Made by a program: the position numbers and the translations under genes. A stretch of 64,000 bases of DNA from Pseudobdellovibrio exovorus JSS (lineage in GTDB: Bacteria > Bdellovibrionota > Bdellovibrionia > Bdellovibrionales > Bdellovibrionaceae), in NCBI RefSeq assembly GCF_000348725.1, contig NC_020813.1:2022248-2086247 (forward strand), in the 5' to 3' direction. Each line of letters begins with the position of its first letter. Within the stretch, counting starts at the first letter, position 1. Below are positions 28,038 through 36,342 of this stretch, one piece after another. Under the pieces are notes generated by a model that was given only the letters and a program-made list of their open reading frames with translations, was not told where the DNA came from and did not search any database.

Positions 28038-28376
28038 TCATGGCCTATTTTCTTTATCTACAGACCCATCCTCACTCTTGACCGCCTCACATTTGAGTGT
28101 GTCGCTCTTCTGCCCGAAGTTGGGTGTCGGTTCGTAGCGTCGAACAGAGGTGACAATTCTTTGTGCTTGGGTGTCCGAAAAAAGTAAGGCTCCAACACAA
28201 AATCCCCGCAAAGAGTTATATCCAACACGCACATAATAGCGATGCTGATCAACTTCCCATAATAATTCCACCAGCTCTTTTTCAAGACGATGCAGTTCAT
28301 CGGCTTGATCCACAGCCTTCTGAATTGTATCGCGAACCACTTTAGGTGAAAGATGATATAATCGTGATCGAGTCAT
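28038..28376 (-). pseudogene. Truncated HNH-endonuclease-family N-terminal fragment
   Basis: A short frame of 112 residues from the ATG at 28376 (a TTG at 28406 would add 10). The sequence LHRLEKELVELLWEVDQHRY and GYNSLRGFCVGALLFSDTQA looks like the helical N-terminal domain that in full-length family members (common in Bdellovibrio relatives) precedes a C-terminal HNH nuclease. Nothing resembling HNH follows: the frame stops at DKENRP. It may still be expressed as a small protein. It sits between murG and murC in cluster orientation, with no good ribosome-binding site. Confidence 0.5.
28116..28132. repeat. 17-bp inverted repeat, arm 1
   Basis: GAAGTTGGGTGTCGGTT, inside the HNH-like fragment, is the exact reverse complement of 28487-28503. 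The similarity continues imperfectly for about 10 more bases beyond 28503, so it is a longer inverted homology rather than a chance short match. Confidence 0.85.
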
Positions 28377-28465
28377 CAAAAAGCTTTGTGCAAATTTGAC
28401 TCTCAATAAAAATTTATTTTATTTTTTCTTCAGCGCTCTAAAGTCCGAATACAGAACGAACTTTC

Positions 28466-28602
28466 CGCAAAACGAATGCTGCACCCAACCGACACCCAAC
28501 TTCAGGCACAAAACACATGCACATGTCTCCAGCCCACCACTAAGTACTACGGCTTCTGGCTGCGAAGGCAGGGATTATGGAGGCCCCGAGGAGGTCGATT
28601 AA
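28466..28602 (+). pseudogene. Second HNH-family remnant in opposite orientation
   Basis: On the plus strand, the frame at 28486 encodes QPTPNFRHK, nearly the same as EPTPNFGQK in the minus-strand fragment at 28038-28376. The shared frame and the shared 17 bases (28487-28503) suggest a second decayed copy of the same gene family in inverted orientation. No ribosome-binding site or intact domain is present. A GC-rich block (28550-28596) just before the murG end is unexplained. Confidence 0.4.
28487..28503. repeat. 17-bp inverted repeat, arm 2
   Basis: AACCGACACCCAACTTC, the exact reverse complement of 28116-28132, 354 bases away. It lies in the gap between the HNH-like fragment and murG. Confidence 0.85.
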
Positions 28603-29696
28603 GATAATTGTGTCAGTATGTCCGTGGCGATAGCTGAGGCGGCTTTTTGAGGGGCCATGGTTCTAAGATTCTGTGACATCTCTTTGCGCAGTTGTACATC
28701 ATTCAACAGAAGCTGAATAACCCGAGAGAACTCCTGCACATTAAAGCTTTCTTGAATAAATAAAAAGCCTGCTTTTCTTCCCACCACAGCTTCAGCATTG
28801 CGAAGCTGGTGATCGTCAGCGGCAGGTAAAGGCACAATTAACGGAACCACGCCGAAAGCTGAAGCTTCCGCGATAGTACTGGCTCCGCCACGGCAGAATT
28901 GGATATCCGCTCTTCTGTACTGATTGGGCATATCATAAATAAACTCATGCACCTCAACACACGATAGATTTCCATACTTCTTCACCATATCTGCATATCC
29001 TAAAGAGCCCGTTTGATGAATTAAGTGAATCCTGTCGTGTAACTCTGGATGTTGAAGAATAAAATCCGAGATCTTTTCATTCAGGAATAGCGAACCTTGG
29101 CTACCACCAAAACACAAAATGGTCATCGTGTCCGATATTTTGGAACGCTCTTCTGTTTGTGCCAGTTCGATTTCTTCACGCAACGGCATACCGAAAACAC
29201 GATTATCACGCGAGCGAAGATATTTTTCTGAACCCGCAAAAACTAAGTAAGACTTTTGTACGAAGCGTGATAAGAGGCGATTGGCCATTCCCGGATGTGC
29301 ATTGGGCTCCCAGAAGGCCGTTTTCTTTCCCATCAGGGCGGCCGTCAATACAAACGGCGCTGAAGCGTAACCACCGACGCCCAAGACGAAATCTGGCTTA
29401 TATTTTCGAATCAACACGGCTGATTGAAAGATTCCCATTGGAATTTTAAAAAGAGTTTTTAATTTTTGCAGAGGATTCCCAGAAAAATTGAGCTTACCAC
29501 TTTGGATTAAATCTAAGGGTAAGTTTTCACGCTGCATGATTTTACTTTCTAAACCAGCAGCCGTTCCTACAAAACGCAATTGTGCTTTCGGATTTAGTTT
29601 TTGAATCGCACGCCCAATAGCAATGGCTGGATAGATGTGCCCACCTGTGCCGCCTCCTGCTATCATAATCAATTGGGTTTTTTGCGCTTTATTCAT
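28599..29696 (-). CDS. murG: Lipid II synthase (MurG glycosyltransferase)
   Basis: Transfers GlcNAc to lipid I at the cytosolic face of the inner membrane. 365 residues from the ATG at 29696; a TTG at 29723 overlapping the ftsW stop (TTGA) is an alternative. The N-terminal GGGTGGHIYPA loop and the C-terminal CRGGASTIAEASAFGVVPLIV donor-site motif (split here by the text: CRGGAST, then AEASAFG) are both present. Last gene of the mraY-murD-ftsW-murG unit before the HNH remnants. Confidence 0.95.
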   Translation of the reverse strand: MNKAQKTQLIMIAGGGTGGHIYPAIAIGRAIQKLNPKAQLRFVGTAAGLESKIMQRENLPLDLIQSGKLNFSGNPLQKLKTLFKIPMGIFQSAVLIRKYKPDFVLGVGGYASAPFVLTAALMGKKTAFWEPNAHPGMANRLLSRFVQKSYLVFAGSEKYLRSRDNRVFGMPLREEIELAQTEERSKISDTMTILCFGGSQGSLFLNEKISDFILQHPELHDRIHLIHQTGSLGYADMVKKYGNLSCVEVHEFIYDMPNQYRRADIQFCRGGASTIAEASAFGVVPLIVPLPAADDHQLRNAEAVVGRKAGFLFIQESFNVQEFSRVIQLLLNDVQLRKEMSQNLRTMAPQKAASAIATDILTQLS

Positions 29697-29719
29697 AGCG
29701 GAGTTCAAAACAGCGGAGC

Positions 29720-30844
29720 TCAAAATGATCTCGACGTCGCTGGGCGCTGGCGTTCATCGCCTAATGACATTTCGATATTCAGCAGAATACCGAACAGCAC
29801 ACTAAGAACCAACAACGAACTACCACCATAGCTCATAAAGGGCATCGTTAACCCCTTAGTTGGAACTAGTCCTAGCACCACACCAAGGTTGATAAAAACC
29901 GAGAAAGCAAATGTCGTGATAAGCCCTAGCGCTAAGGTCTTCTTAAACATGTCCTGCGCTTTGACTGCAATTTGAAATCCTTTAAAGATGACAAAACCAT
30001 AAAGCGCTAAAATTGCCAGAACGCCAATGAATCCCATCTCTTCAAAGAAAACCGCCATGGTGAAATCTGTATGGGCTTCAGGTAAAAAGAACAATTTGCC
30101 TTGGCCTTGGCCTAAACCAGCGCCTGTTAGACCTCCGGAATGAACAGACAGCATACTTTGAATCACTTGGAATCCCTTAGAAGCCGGATCTGACCATGGA
30201 TCTAAGAAAGCCTGAACACGGGCACGACGATATCCCACATTCCAAACCGCAAAGTATAAAACAGGAATAGCGGCCACACCGGCCATCATCAACCATTTGA
30301 AACTCAATCCAAAAGTGAATAACAAGGTTGCCGCCACCAACATGATGATGACGAAACTACCAAAATCCGGCTGTTTCAAGAGCACCGCCAAAGGAGCTAC
30401 GATAAACAAGAAAGTCCAACCCCACTTCATGCGCCCCAAAATATTTTCGTGACGACAAACTAAAGTGGCAAATAGGAAGCTGAAGGCAATTTTCAATAAT
30501 TCAGAGGGCTCGAAACGAAATCCCAAAGGAAGCTGAATCCAACGTAGAGCTCCACCCACGCGAACCCCCACACCTGGAATAAATGTAGCGCAGAGTAAAA
30601 CGAAAGCTATCGGCCATAGAACCCATGACCACTTACGCATAAAGCCCAAAGGTAACTGAGTGCTGACCAGCAAGGCAAAGCCCGCAATCCCAGTGAAAAT
30701 TAATTGTCGTTTGAAAAAGTAAAGGCCATCGTTGTAAGACTCGGTCGCAAATATATAGCTAGAGCTATACACCTGCATTAAACCGATTCCGAATAAGGCC
30801 ACTAAAGCTAAAAAAAGACTAGAATTAAAAAAACGTGTATTCAT
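29720..30844 (-). CDS. ftsW: Septal peptidoglycan polymerase FtsW
   Basis: SEDS-family glycosyltransferase that polymerises lipid II at the septum with FtsI. 374 residues with about ten membrane spans. Family signatures include KQPDFGSFVIIM, the GGLTGAGLGQGQGK loop, PEAHTDFTMAVFFEEMGFIG and the C-terminal GLTMPFMSYGGSSLL. Close spacing to murD (19 bases) and murG supports one transcript. Confidence 0.95.
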   Translation of the reverse strand: MNTRFFNSSLFLALVALFGIGLMQVYSSSYIFATESYNDGLYFFKRQLIFTGIAGFALLVSTQLPLGFMRKWSWVLWPIAFVLLCATFIPGVGVRVGGALRWIQLPLGFRFEPSELLKIAFSFLFATLVCRHENILGRMKWGWTFLFIVAPLAVLLKQPDFGSFVIIMLVAATLLFTFGLSFKWLMMAGVAAIPVLYFAVWNVGYRRARVQAFLDPWSDPASKGFQVIQSMLSVHSGGLTGAGLGQGQGKLFFLPEAHTDFTMAVFFEEMGFIGVLAILALYGFVIFKGFQIAVKAQDMFKKTLALGLITTFAFSVFINLGVVLGLVPTKGLTMPFMSYGGSSLLVLSVLFGILLNIEMSLGDERQRPATSRSF

Positions 30845-30863
30845 TCAATCCCGAGAACTTGTC

Positions 30864-32255
30864 TCATTTGAATTTTTTAACGATCTCTTTAAAATAGTCT
30901 CCTCTCTCTTCGTAACTGTCAAACATATCAAAGCTAGAACATCCCGGTGACAATAGAACAATGTCGCCAATTCTCGACTTTTGGTAAGCAATCAAGACAG
31001 CTTCTTCGAATGTACCGATCAGATAGGTCTCTGAAAAATCACCTAAATCGCGGTTGATACGCTCTTTCGCTTCACCCACAAGAATCAGTGTCTTCACTTT
31101 ACGTTTGATCATGTTTTGTAACGGGCCGTAGTTCAGATTCGTATCTTTACCACCAGCAATCAGGATTACGTTTTCGTCAAAGCAATCCAATGCACGCGAA
31201 ACCGCATGAACGTTAGTCGCCTTAGAATCATTGTAGAATAAAACTCCGCCCACTTTACGAACATACTCAAGACGATGACGAAGACCACCGAATGCATCGA
31301 TGACTTTCTGAACGGCCTCGTGGGTCGCGCCATGCTCACGTGCCAGCAATAAAGCCGCCATGACATTTTCAATCGCATGTTTACCCTTCATCTTAATGTT
31401 TTTGATCGAGAATGACTCGATCTCAGGGCCCGTACGAACACGCAATTCATCACCTACATTGACAGCTCCACCGATATTCATGATCTGTGGCTCTAATGCC
31501 GGTTTGCGAGAGAAATAGAAAATACGTCCACGCTGAACTGCTGGATCACGTGCTAACTCAACAACAGCATTGTCATCCGCATTCAAAATAGAAGTAGTAG
31601 CTTGGTTTGTGTTTTTAAAGATTTTGCGTTTTGCGTTCACGTAATCTTCCATTGAACGGTAACGCTCTAAATGGTTTTCGGCTAAATTCGTGAAAACAAC
31701 ATTCACTGCCGAGAAATCATTTACGTGTTCCAACATAAAGCTAGAAACCTCAACTAGAACAACTCGCGCACGCTCTTCTTGTAAAAGATAGTTTGTCAGT
31801 GGAGTTTCTGTAGATCCCCCCACCCAGCAGGTTACGCCGCTTTCTTTTAACATCGACTCAGCTAAGCGAGCTACAGTGGTTTTTCCGTTTGTACCTGTAA
31901 TCGCCACAACAGGCTCTTTAATGAAAGCCGAAACAAACTCGAACTCGCCTGTGATTTTGATTCCCTGCTGACGAGCGTATTCGAAAATTTTCAAATGCGG
32001 AGCCACGCCCGGAGATAAAATCACTAAATCCTGAGACAAAAATGTCTTCGGTGAATGTGACCCCAATTCAAACTTGATATTTGTGTAGCCTTCTAGTTGT
32101 TCTAACTGAGCCGAAAGCTCTGGTTTAGATTTGTGATCTGTTACTGTCACTTGCGCTTCGTGTTTTGTCAGAAACTTCGCAAGAGCCACACCCGTACGAC
32201 CTAAGCCCACAATCAAAATCTTTTTATCTTTTAACTCTGCAACGTCTTTCCACAT
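30864..32255 (-). CDS. murD: UDP-N-acetylmuramoyl-L-alanine--D-glutamate ligase
   Basis: Adds D-Glu to UDP-MurNAc-L-Ala. 463 residues. N-terminal GLGRTGVALAKFL for the UDP substrate, ATP loop VAITGTNGKTTVARL at about 118-132, and NDSKATNVHAVSRAL in the C-terminal domain. AGAGAGG lies ahead of the ATG. Between mraY and ftsW, the usual dcw order. Confidence 0.96.
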   Translation of the reverse strand: MWKDVAELKDKKILIVGLGRTGVALAKFLTKHEAQVTVTDHKSKPELSAQLEQLEGYTNIKFELGSHSPKTFLSQDLVILSPGVAPHLKIFEYARQQGIKITGEFEFVSAFIKEPVVAITGTNGKTTVARLAESMLKESGVTCWVGGSTETPLTNYLLQEERARVVLVEVSSFMLEHVNDFSAVNVVFTNLAENHLERYRSMEDYVNAKRKIFKNTNQATTSILNADDNAVVELARDPAVQRGRIFYFSRKPALEPQIMNIGGAVNVGDELRVRTGPEIESFSIKNIKMKGKHAIENVMAALLLAREHGATHEAVQKVIDAFGGLRHRLEYVRKVGGVLFYNDSKATNVHAVSRALDCFDENVILIAGGKDTNLNYGPLQNMIKRKVKTLILVGEAKERINRDLGDFSETYLIGTFEEAVLIAYQKSRIGDIVLLSPGCSSFDMFDSYEERGDYFKEIVKKFK

Positions 32256-32291
32256 AATCGTACGCCTCTCTCTTACTCGTATATCTTTTAT

Positions 32292-33362
32292 TTATCTTAA
32301 TTTTAAAGTTGCTAGGCTCAATACGGCCAACAGGATCGAAATAATCCAGAACCGCACGATGATTTTTGTTTCGGTCATGCCACCCAATTCATAGTGATGA
32401 TGCAAAGGTGCCATTTTCAAAACACGCTTACCTGTCAGCTTAAATGACATCACTTGCGCAATAACAGATAAGGCTTCAACAACAAAAATACCACCTAGAA
32501 CCAACATCAAAATTTCATTCTTAGTAAAGACTGCCATAGAGCCCAAGAAGCCACCTAAGCTCAAACTGCCCACATCGCCCATGAAAACCTGAGCCGGAAA
32601 AGTATTAAACCACAAGAAGCCTAAGCCTCCAGCCACCATCGCTGCCGCTAGTGGAGCCAGCTCTCCGGCTCCGGCCACGTGTGAAATTTGCAAGTAGTTA
32701 GCAATGCTCGCATGACCTACGATATAAGAAAATAAGGCCAATGTACTTGTCGCTACGATCACAGGAACGATAGCTAATCCATCTAAACCATCTGTCAGAT
32801 TCACAGCATTCGCAGTTCCCACGATGACCAAAGAACCAAAGGCCACATAGAAGTAACCCAGATCAAATGTCAGGGTTTTGAAGAATGGAAAGCTCACCAC
32901 CGTGCTCAGTTGGTAGTACTGAATCAGAACAAGAATGACCGCTGCTGAAATAGCGAATTCACCGAATAGGCGAATTTTACCAGAAAGGCCTTTTGTGTTT
33001 TTCTTTGAAACTTTTAAGTAATCATCAATGTAGCCGATGATACCAAAACCCCATGTGATCAGAATAGTCCCAATCACCAAAGGATTACGCACATCGATCC
33101 ACAGAATCATCGGAATGATCGTACTCAAAAGAATGAGCCATCCCCCCATTGTCGGAGTTCCTGCTTTTTTCTTGTGGGTCTGAGGCCCATCGTCACGAAT
33201 AGACTGGCCAAAGTTTTTTAACTTATCAATGAGGTGTGGACCCCAGATAAGACAAAGAAAAAAACCTGTAAAGAAAGAGATAAAAGTACGAACCGTGATG
33301 TAACGAAACACATTCATAACCGAGTACTGCTCGGCTAACGAGTAAAGCCATTGATATACCAT
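32292..33362 (-). CDS. mraY: Phospho-N-acetylmuramoyl-pentapeptide transferase
   Basis: Makes lipid I on undecaprenyl phosphate in the inner membrane. 356 residues with ten predicted spans. Motifs include [11 protein letters not shown], the Asp pair [27 protein letters not shown] and the C-terminal PLHHHYEL. It is the first gene of its dcw segment: upstream is the divergent queF, so a promoter must lie in 33363-33475. Confidence 0.97.
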   Translation of the reverse strand: MVYQWLYSLAEQYSVMNVFRYITVRTFISFFTGFFLCLIWGPHLIDKLKNFGQSIRDDGPQTHKKKAGTPTMGGWLILLSTIIPMILWIDVRNPLVIGTILITWGFGIIGYIDDYLKVSKKNTKGLSGKIRLFGEFAISAAVILVLIQYYQLSTVVSFPFFKTLTFDLGYFYVAFGSLVIVGTANAVNLTDGLDGLAIVPVIVATSTLALFSYIVGHASIANYLQISHVAGAGELAPLAAAMVAGGLGFLWFNTFPAQVFMGDVGSLSLGGFLGSMAVFTKNEILMLVLGGIFVVEALSVIAQVMSFKLTGKRVLKMAPLHHHYELGGMTETKIIVRFWIISILLAVLSLATLKLR

Positions 33363-33475
33363 TCGAATGGTCTACCACGAAAAGCCAGCACGATTCAAGA
33401 AAATTTTACTAAATACATGAAATCATTGAAAAATATTGATTGCCTTCACTTCCGCTCTGACTTACTTTCTGAGGC

Positions 33476-34015
33476 ATGAAAAATCCACGCCAAACAAAGT
33501 CTATAGCTCGTAGCCAAGGAAGAAGTAAAAAAGAACTGCAAAACTTTTCGTTGGGTCAGTCTAATACTGAGTACTCTGAAAGCTACAATCCTAAGTTACT
33601 AGAGGCTTTCGATAATAAGAATCCTAAGAACATCGCATGGACAACTTTTATCTGCACCGAGTTCACCTCGCTATGTCCAAAGACGAACCAACCGGATTTT
33701 GCTAAAGTTTTTATCAACTACATCGCCGCCGACAAGATGGTCGAAAGTAAGTCTTTAAAGCTCTACCTGCACAGCTTCCGCAATCATGGTGACTTCCATG
33801 AAGACTGCATCCAAACGATCTGTAATGACCTTGTGAAACTCATGAAACCTAAATATATCGAAGTGATCGGAGAATTCACTCCACGCGGCGGAATCGCTAT
33901 CTTTCCGTTCGCATCCTATGCGGCTCCAGCAAAAGAATTCCAAGAAATTTATAAAGAGCGTTTGAAATCCTACGCTCCGGGGAAATACACAACTGAGTTA
34001 AAAAGAGTGTATTAG
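33476..34015 (+). CDS. queF: NADPH-dependent 7-cyano-7-deazaguanine reductase
   Basis: Reduces preQ0 to preQ1 in queuosine synthesis, in the cytosol. The 179-residue length is the single-domain type. Recognised by FTSLCPKTNQPDFA (catalytic Cys) and VESKSLKLYLHSFRNHG followed by FHED (the QueF motif and NADPH-site residues). No preQ1-riboswitch-like sequence was seen in the 113 bases upstream. It is inserted on the opposite strand inside the dcw cluster. Confidence 0.94.
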   Translation: MKNPRQTKSIARSQGRSKKELQNFSLGQSNTEYSESYNPKLLEAFDNKNPKNIAWTTFICTEFTSLCPKTNQPDFAKVFINYIAADKMVESKSLKLYLHSFRNHGDFHEDCIQTICNDLVKLMKPKYIEVIGEFTPRGGIAIFPFASYAAPAKEFQEIYKERLKSYAPGKYTTELKRVY

Positions 34016-34031
34016 TTAAAAACTAATACAC
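34007..34031. terminator. Bidirectional palindrome over both stop codons
   Basis: Perfect 11-bp stem (34007-34017 with 34021-34031) and an AAA loop. It contains the TAG of queF and the TAG of the convergent protease gene, and encodes Val-Tyr-stop on both strands. A/T content is high and no long U-run follows, so termination strength is uncertain. Confidence 0.65.
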
Positions 34032-34823
34032 GACTGAGTTCATCAGACGACGTAAAACAAAATAATAATGGTGAGGTTGTAAGCTGCCCGTCCACGACGA
34101 GCACATCAACGATGTACGCATACAATCCACTTTTCCAGATAGGGTTTGGTACTCATCACCTAGGCCCAACATGTGCCCGACTTCATGGGCGATTACCACA
34201 TTTGTCCAATTGCGCGCCCAATTGGTATCGTAAGGGCCACGTGTTTCATTCATCACATTTACTGAAAAGTGTGAATCCTGTACGCGCTCTACGATATCGA
34301 ATTTAAACACATAGTTAAAATCGGCTGCGACACGACGTTGATTCCAAATACGAGCGGCCTCAGTCATTTTATTTCTGAAGTCTTGCACATCTGTGCCCTG
34401 TGGGTTTTTCAGATGAACACGTACGTTCAAAACCAAAGTGCCATCTTGAGCTTTCAAAACATCATAGACATATTTTTTTTGAACGATACTCACGTATTTG
34501 ATCTTACCCTCGACACGATTCACAAGGCGTAAGTTGCTAGCTTTCAACTGTTCAGGATGTGGAAAGCGCTTATAGGTATCTTCAAGATGTACATAGAATG
34601 ACTTGAATGACTCTTTAGGTTGCTGACGACGATCGGCTTCAGTAAATAAAATTTCATACAGCCAACGATGAGCTTCAGCCGATAAAGGTGGAATCAATTG
34701 AGTTTCGACGGGAGCATCAGATGATAAACCCAATTCAGGCAACTCATCTGATTCATAAAGCATTTGCGCTTGTACAGATAACGTTCCCATCATGGCTAAT
34801 AAAACAACTAAAAGACGTTTCAT
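34023..34823 (-). CDS. Secreted zinc metalloprotease, metzincin-like
   Basis: A protein of 266 residues from the ATG at 34823, with a signal peptide (about 1-20, ending VQAQ). A pro-like helical region comes first, then a protease domain with HEVGHMLGLGDEY: zinc His213 and His217, catalytic Glu214, and Asp223 in the third-ligand position usually held by His in metzincins (Asp is used in snapalysin-type enzymes). A Met-turn candidate, SLMCSS, lies around residue 240 next to two Cys. Probably periplasmic or secreted; prey-protein digestion is a guess. Convergent with queF. Confidence 0.85.
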   Translation of the reverse strand: MKRLLVVLLAMMGTLSVQAQMLYESDELPELGLSSDAPVETQLIPPLSAEAHRWLYEILFTEADRRQQPKESFKSFYVHLEDTYKRFPHPEQLKASNLRLVNRVEGKIKYVSIVQKKYVYDVLKAQDGTLVLNVRVHLKNPQGTDVQDFRNKMTEAARIWNQRRVAADFNYVFKFDIVERVQDSHFSVNVMNETRGPYDTNWARNWTNVVIAHEVGHMLGLGDEYQTLSGKVDCMRTSLMCSSWTGSLQPHHYYFVLRRLMNSVVY

Positions 34824-34903
34824 CGAGGCCCCCTTTAAATCCCTATATTCAGCAGATCGTAAATTTGAGTTTAAACTAGTCAAATATAACTAGGAAAACA
34901 ACT

Positions 34904-36322
34904 CTATTTTACTGCCCAATTTAGTGGCTTACAGAAGGGAACAAATCTTTCGGTTTTAGCTCCACGGGAGCCCTTAACCACCACAATGTCACCTGAAGCT
35001 AAATCCTGTTGCAATTGCTGCCCTAAGGCCTCTGAAAACTCGGCTTGCACAAAGCTCTGCCCCTGAAATCCTGACTTTTTAAGACCTTCAGCAAAAGCTT
35101 CATGATCTTCACCGATAAAGTAAATCTGTTGAAAGCCAGAAGATCCCGCCACATCCGCTATGTCGATATGAGCCGCGCGCGACTGTGTGCCGAGCTCTTT
35201 CATCTGCCCAAACACGCCGATTTTTTTACCCTGACTTAATAGACGAGGTACGTTATCGAGTAACGCTCGCATACTGTCAGGATTGGCATTGTAACCATCG
35301 AACAGTATTTCGGCGCCCACTTCAGTTTGAATAAATTGATTACGTCCCCATGCTGTTTTGCAATTCGGTAGAGCCTTCCAAATTTGCTCTGGAGACAACT
35401 TACAAGCATAGGCAATGGTCGCCGCAGCCATCAGATTCACTAAATTTTGCTTACCAAAAATCGGAATAATCGCCTCGCCATGTTCCGTGGCAATCAAACC
35501 GCTGATATGCAGCTCTTTTACTTTCAAAGTTTCGATTTTAAAGAATACATCCGCTTCAGGATTGAGTTCTGAAAAACTCAACATACGAGATTCTGGATAC
35601 TTTCTAGCCACTGGATACATCATATCAAAAGTCAGATCTTGATCTTGATTGAAAATACGAATGCACTCGGGTTTCGATTCTAGATAAATTTCGCTTTTGG
35701 CTTTTGCAATATTCTGTTGTGTACCGAAAAATTCTAAATGGGCTGTTCCCACCATCGTGCAGACTACGATATCGGGCTCGGCAATGTGAACTAGCTGTGT
35801 GATTTCACCCGCATGGTTCATTCCCATTTCAACCACAACAAAATCAGAATCTACTGGAGCGCTCAACAAAGTGAGCGGAACCCCCCAGTGATTGTTAAAG
35901 CTTCCTTGGCTGTAATGGGTTTTGCGATACGTCCCTAAAATCTGGGCGGTGAATTCTTTCGTTGTCGTCTTACCATTAGAACCCGTAATCCCAATAATTT
36001 TTGCTTTTAAAGAACGGCGATAACCATTCGCAAAATTCTGTAACGCCTTTAAAGTATCGGGCACTTGAATGATGCTGACTTTTTCTTTTAAGCTTTGAAA
36101 TTTTTCTGGCAACTCATGCACTAATAACGCCGTTGCTCCTTGAGCGCAGGCTTGATCCAGATAAGCATGGGCATCATAGACATCGCCCTTCAAGGCGACA
36201 AAGACTTGACCTGTTAAATTCTGACGGGTGTCTGTCCCCACTTCAGAAAATGTGGTTTGCTGGCGCGATAATACTTGCCCCTGAGTCCATTCTGCAATTT
36301 GGTCTAAACTCCACTTTGCCAT
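34904..36322 (-). CDS. murF: UDP-MurNAc-tripeptide--D-Ala-D-Ala ligase
   Basis: Adds D-Ala-D-Ala to finish the pentapeptide. 472 residues. The ATP loop GITGSNGKTTTKEF lies at about 110-123, followed by the EMGMNHAGEI motif typical of MurF, and DGYNANPDSMRA in the C-terminal region. It follows murE by 20 bases in one unit. No ddl gene for D-Ala-D-Ala lies in this window. Confidence 0.96.
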   Translation of the reverse strand: MAKWSLDQIAEWTQGQVLSRQQTTFSEVGTDTRQNLTGQVFVALKGDVYDAHAYLDQACAQGATALLVHELPEKFQSLKEKVSIIQVPDTLKALQNFANGYRRSLKAKIIGITGSNGKTTTKEFTAQILGTYRKTHYSQGSFNNHWGVPLTLLSAPVDSDFVVVEMGMNHAGEITQLVHIAEPDIVVCTMVGTAHLEFFGTQQNIAKAKSEIYLESKPECIRIFNQDQDLTFDMMYPVARKYPESRMLSFSELNPEADVFFKIETLKVKELHISGLIATEHGEAIIPIFGKQNLVNLMAAATIAYACKLSPEQIWKALPNCKTAWGRNQFIQTEVGAEILFDGYNANPDSMRALLDNVPRLLSQGKKIGVFGQMKELGTQSRAAHIDIADVAGSSGFQQIYFIGEDHEAFAEGLKKSGFQGQSFVQAEFSEALGQQLQQDLASGDIVVVKGSRGAKTERFVPFCKPLNWAVK

Positions 36323-36342
36323 TTTGATTCCTTACTTCGTAT

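Noticed and set aside
28396-28602. Intact plus-strand gene between murG and the HNH fragment
   Set aside because: No ribosome-binding site and a composition unlike a protein; only a short segment resembles the HNH family, so it is listed as a remnant.
33363-33475. preQ1 riboswitch upstream of queF
   Set aside because: The short A-rich tail and conserved preQ1 aptamer sequence were looked for and not found.
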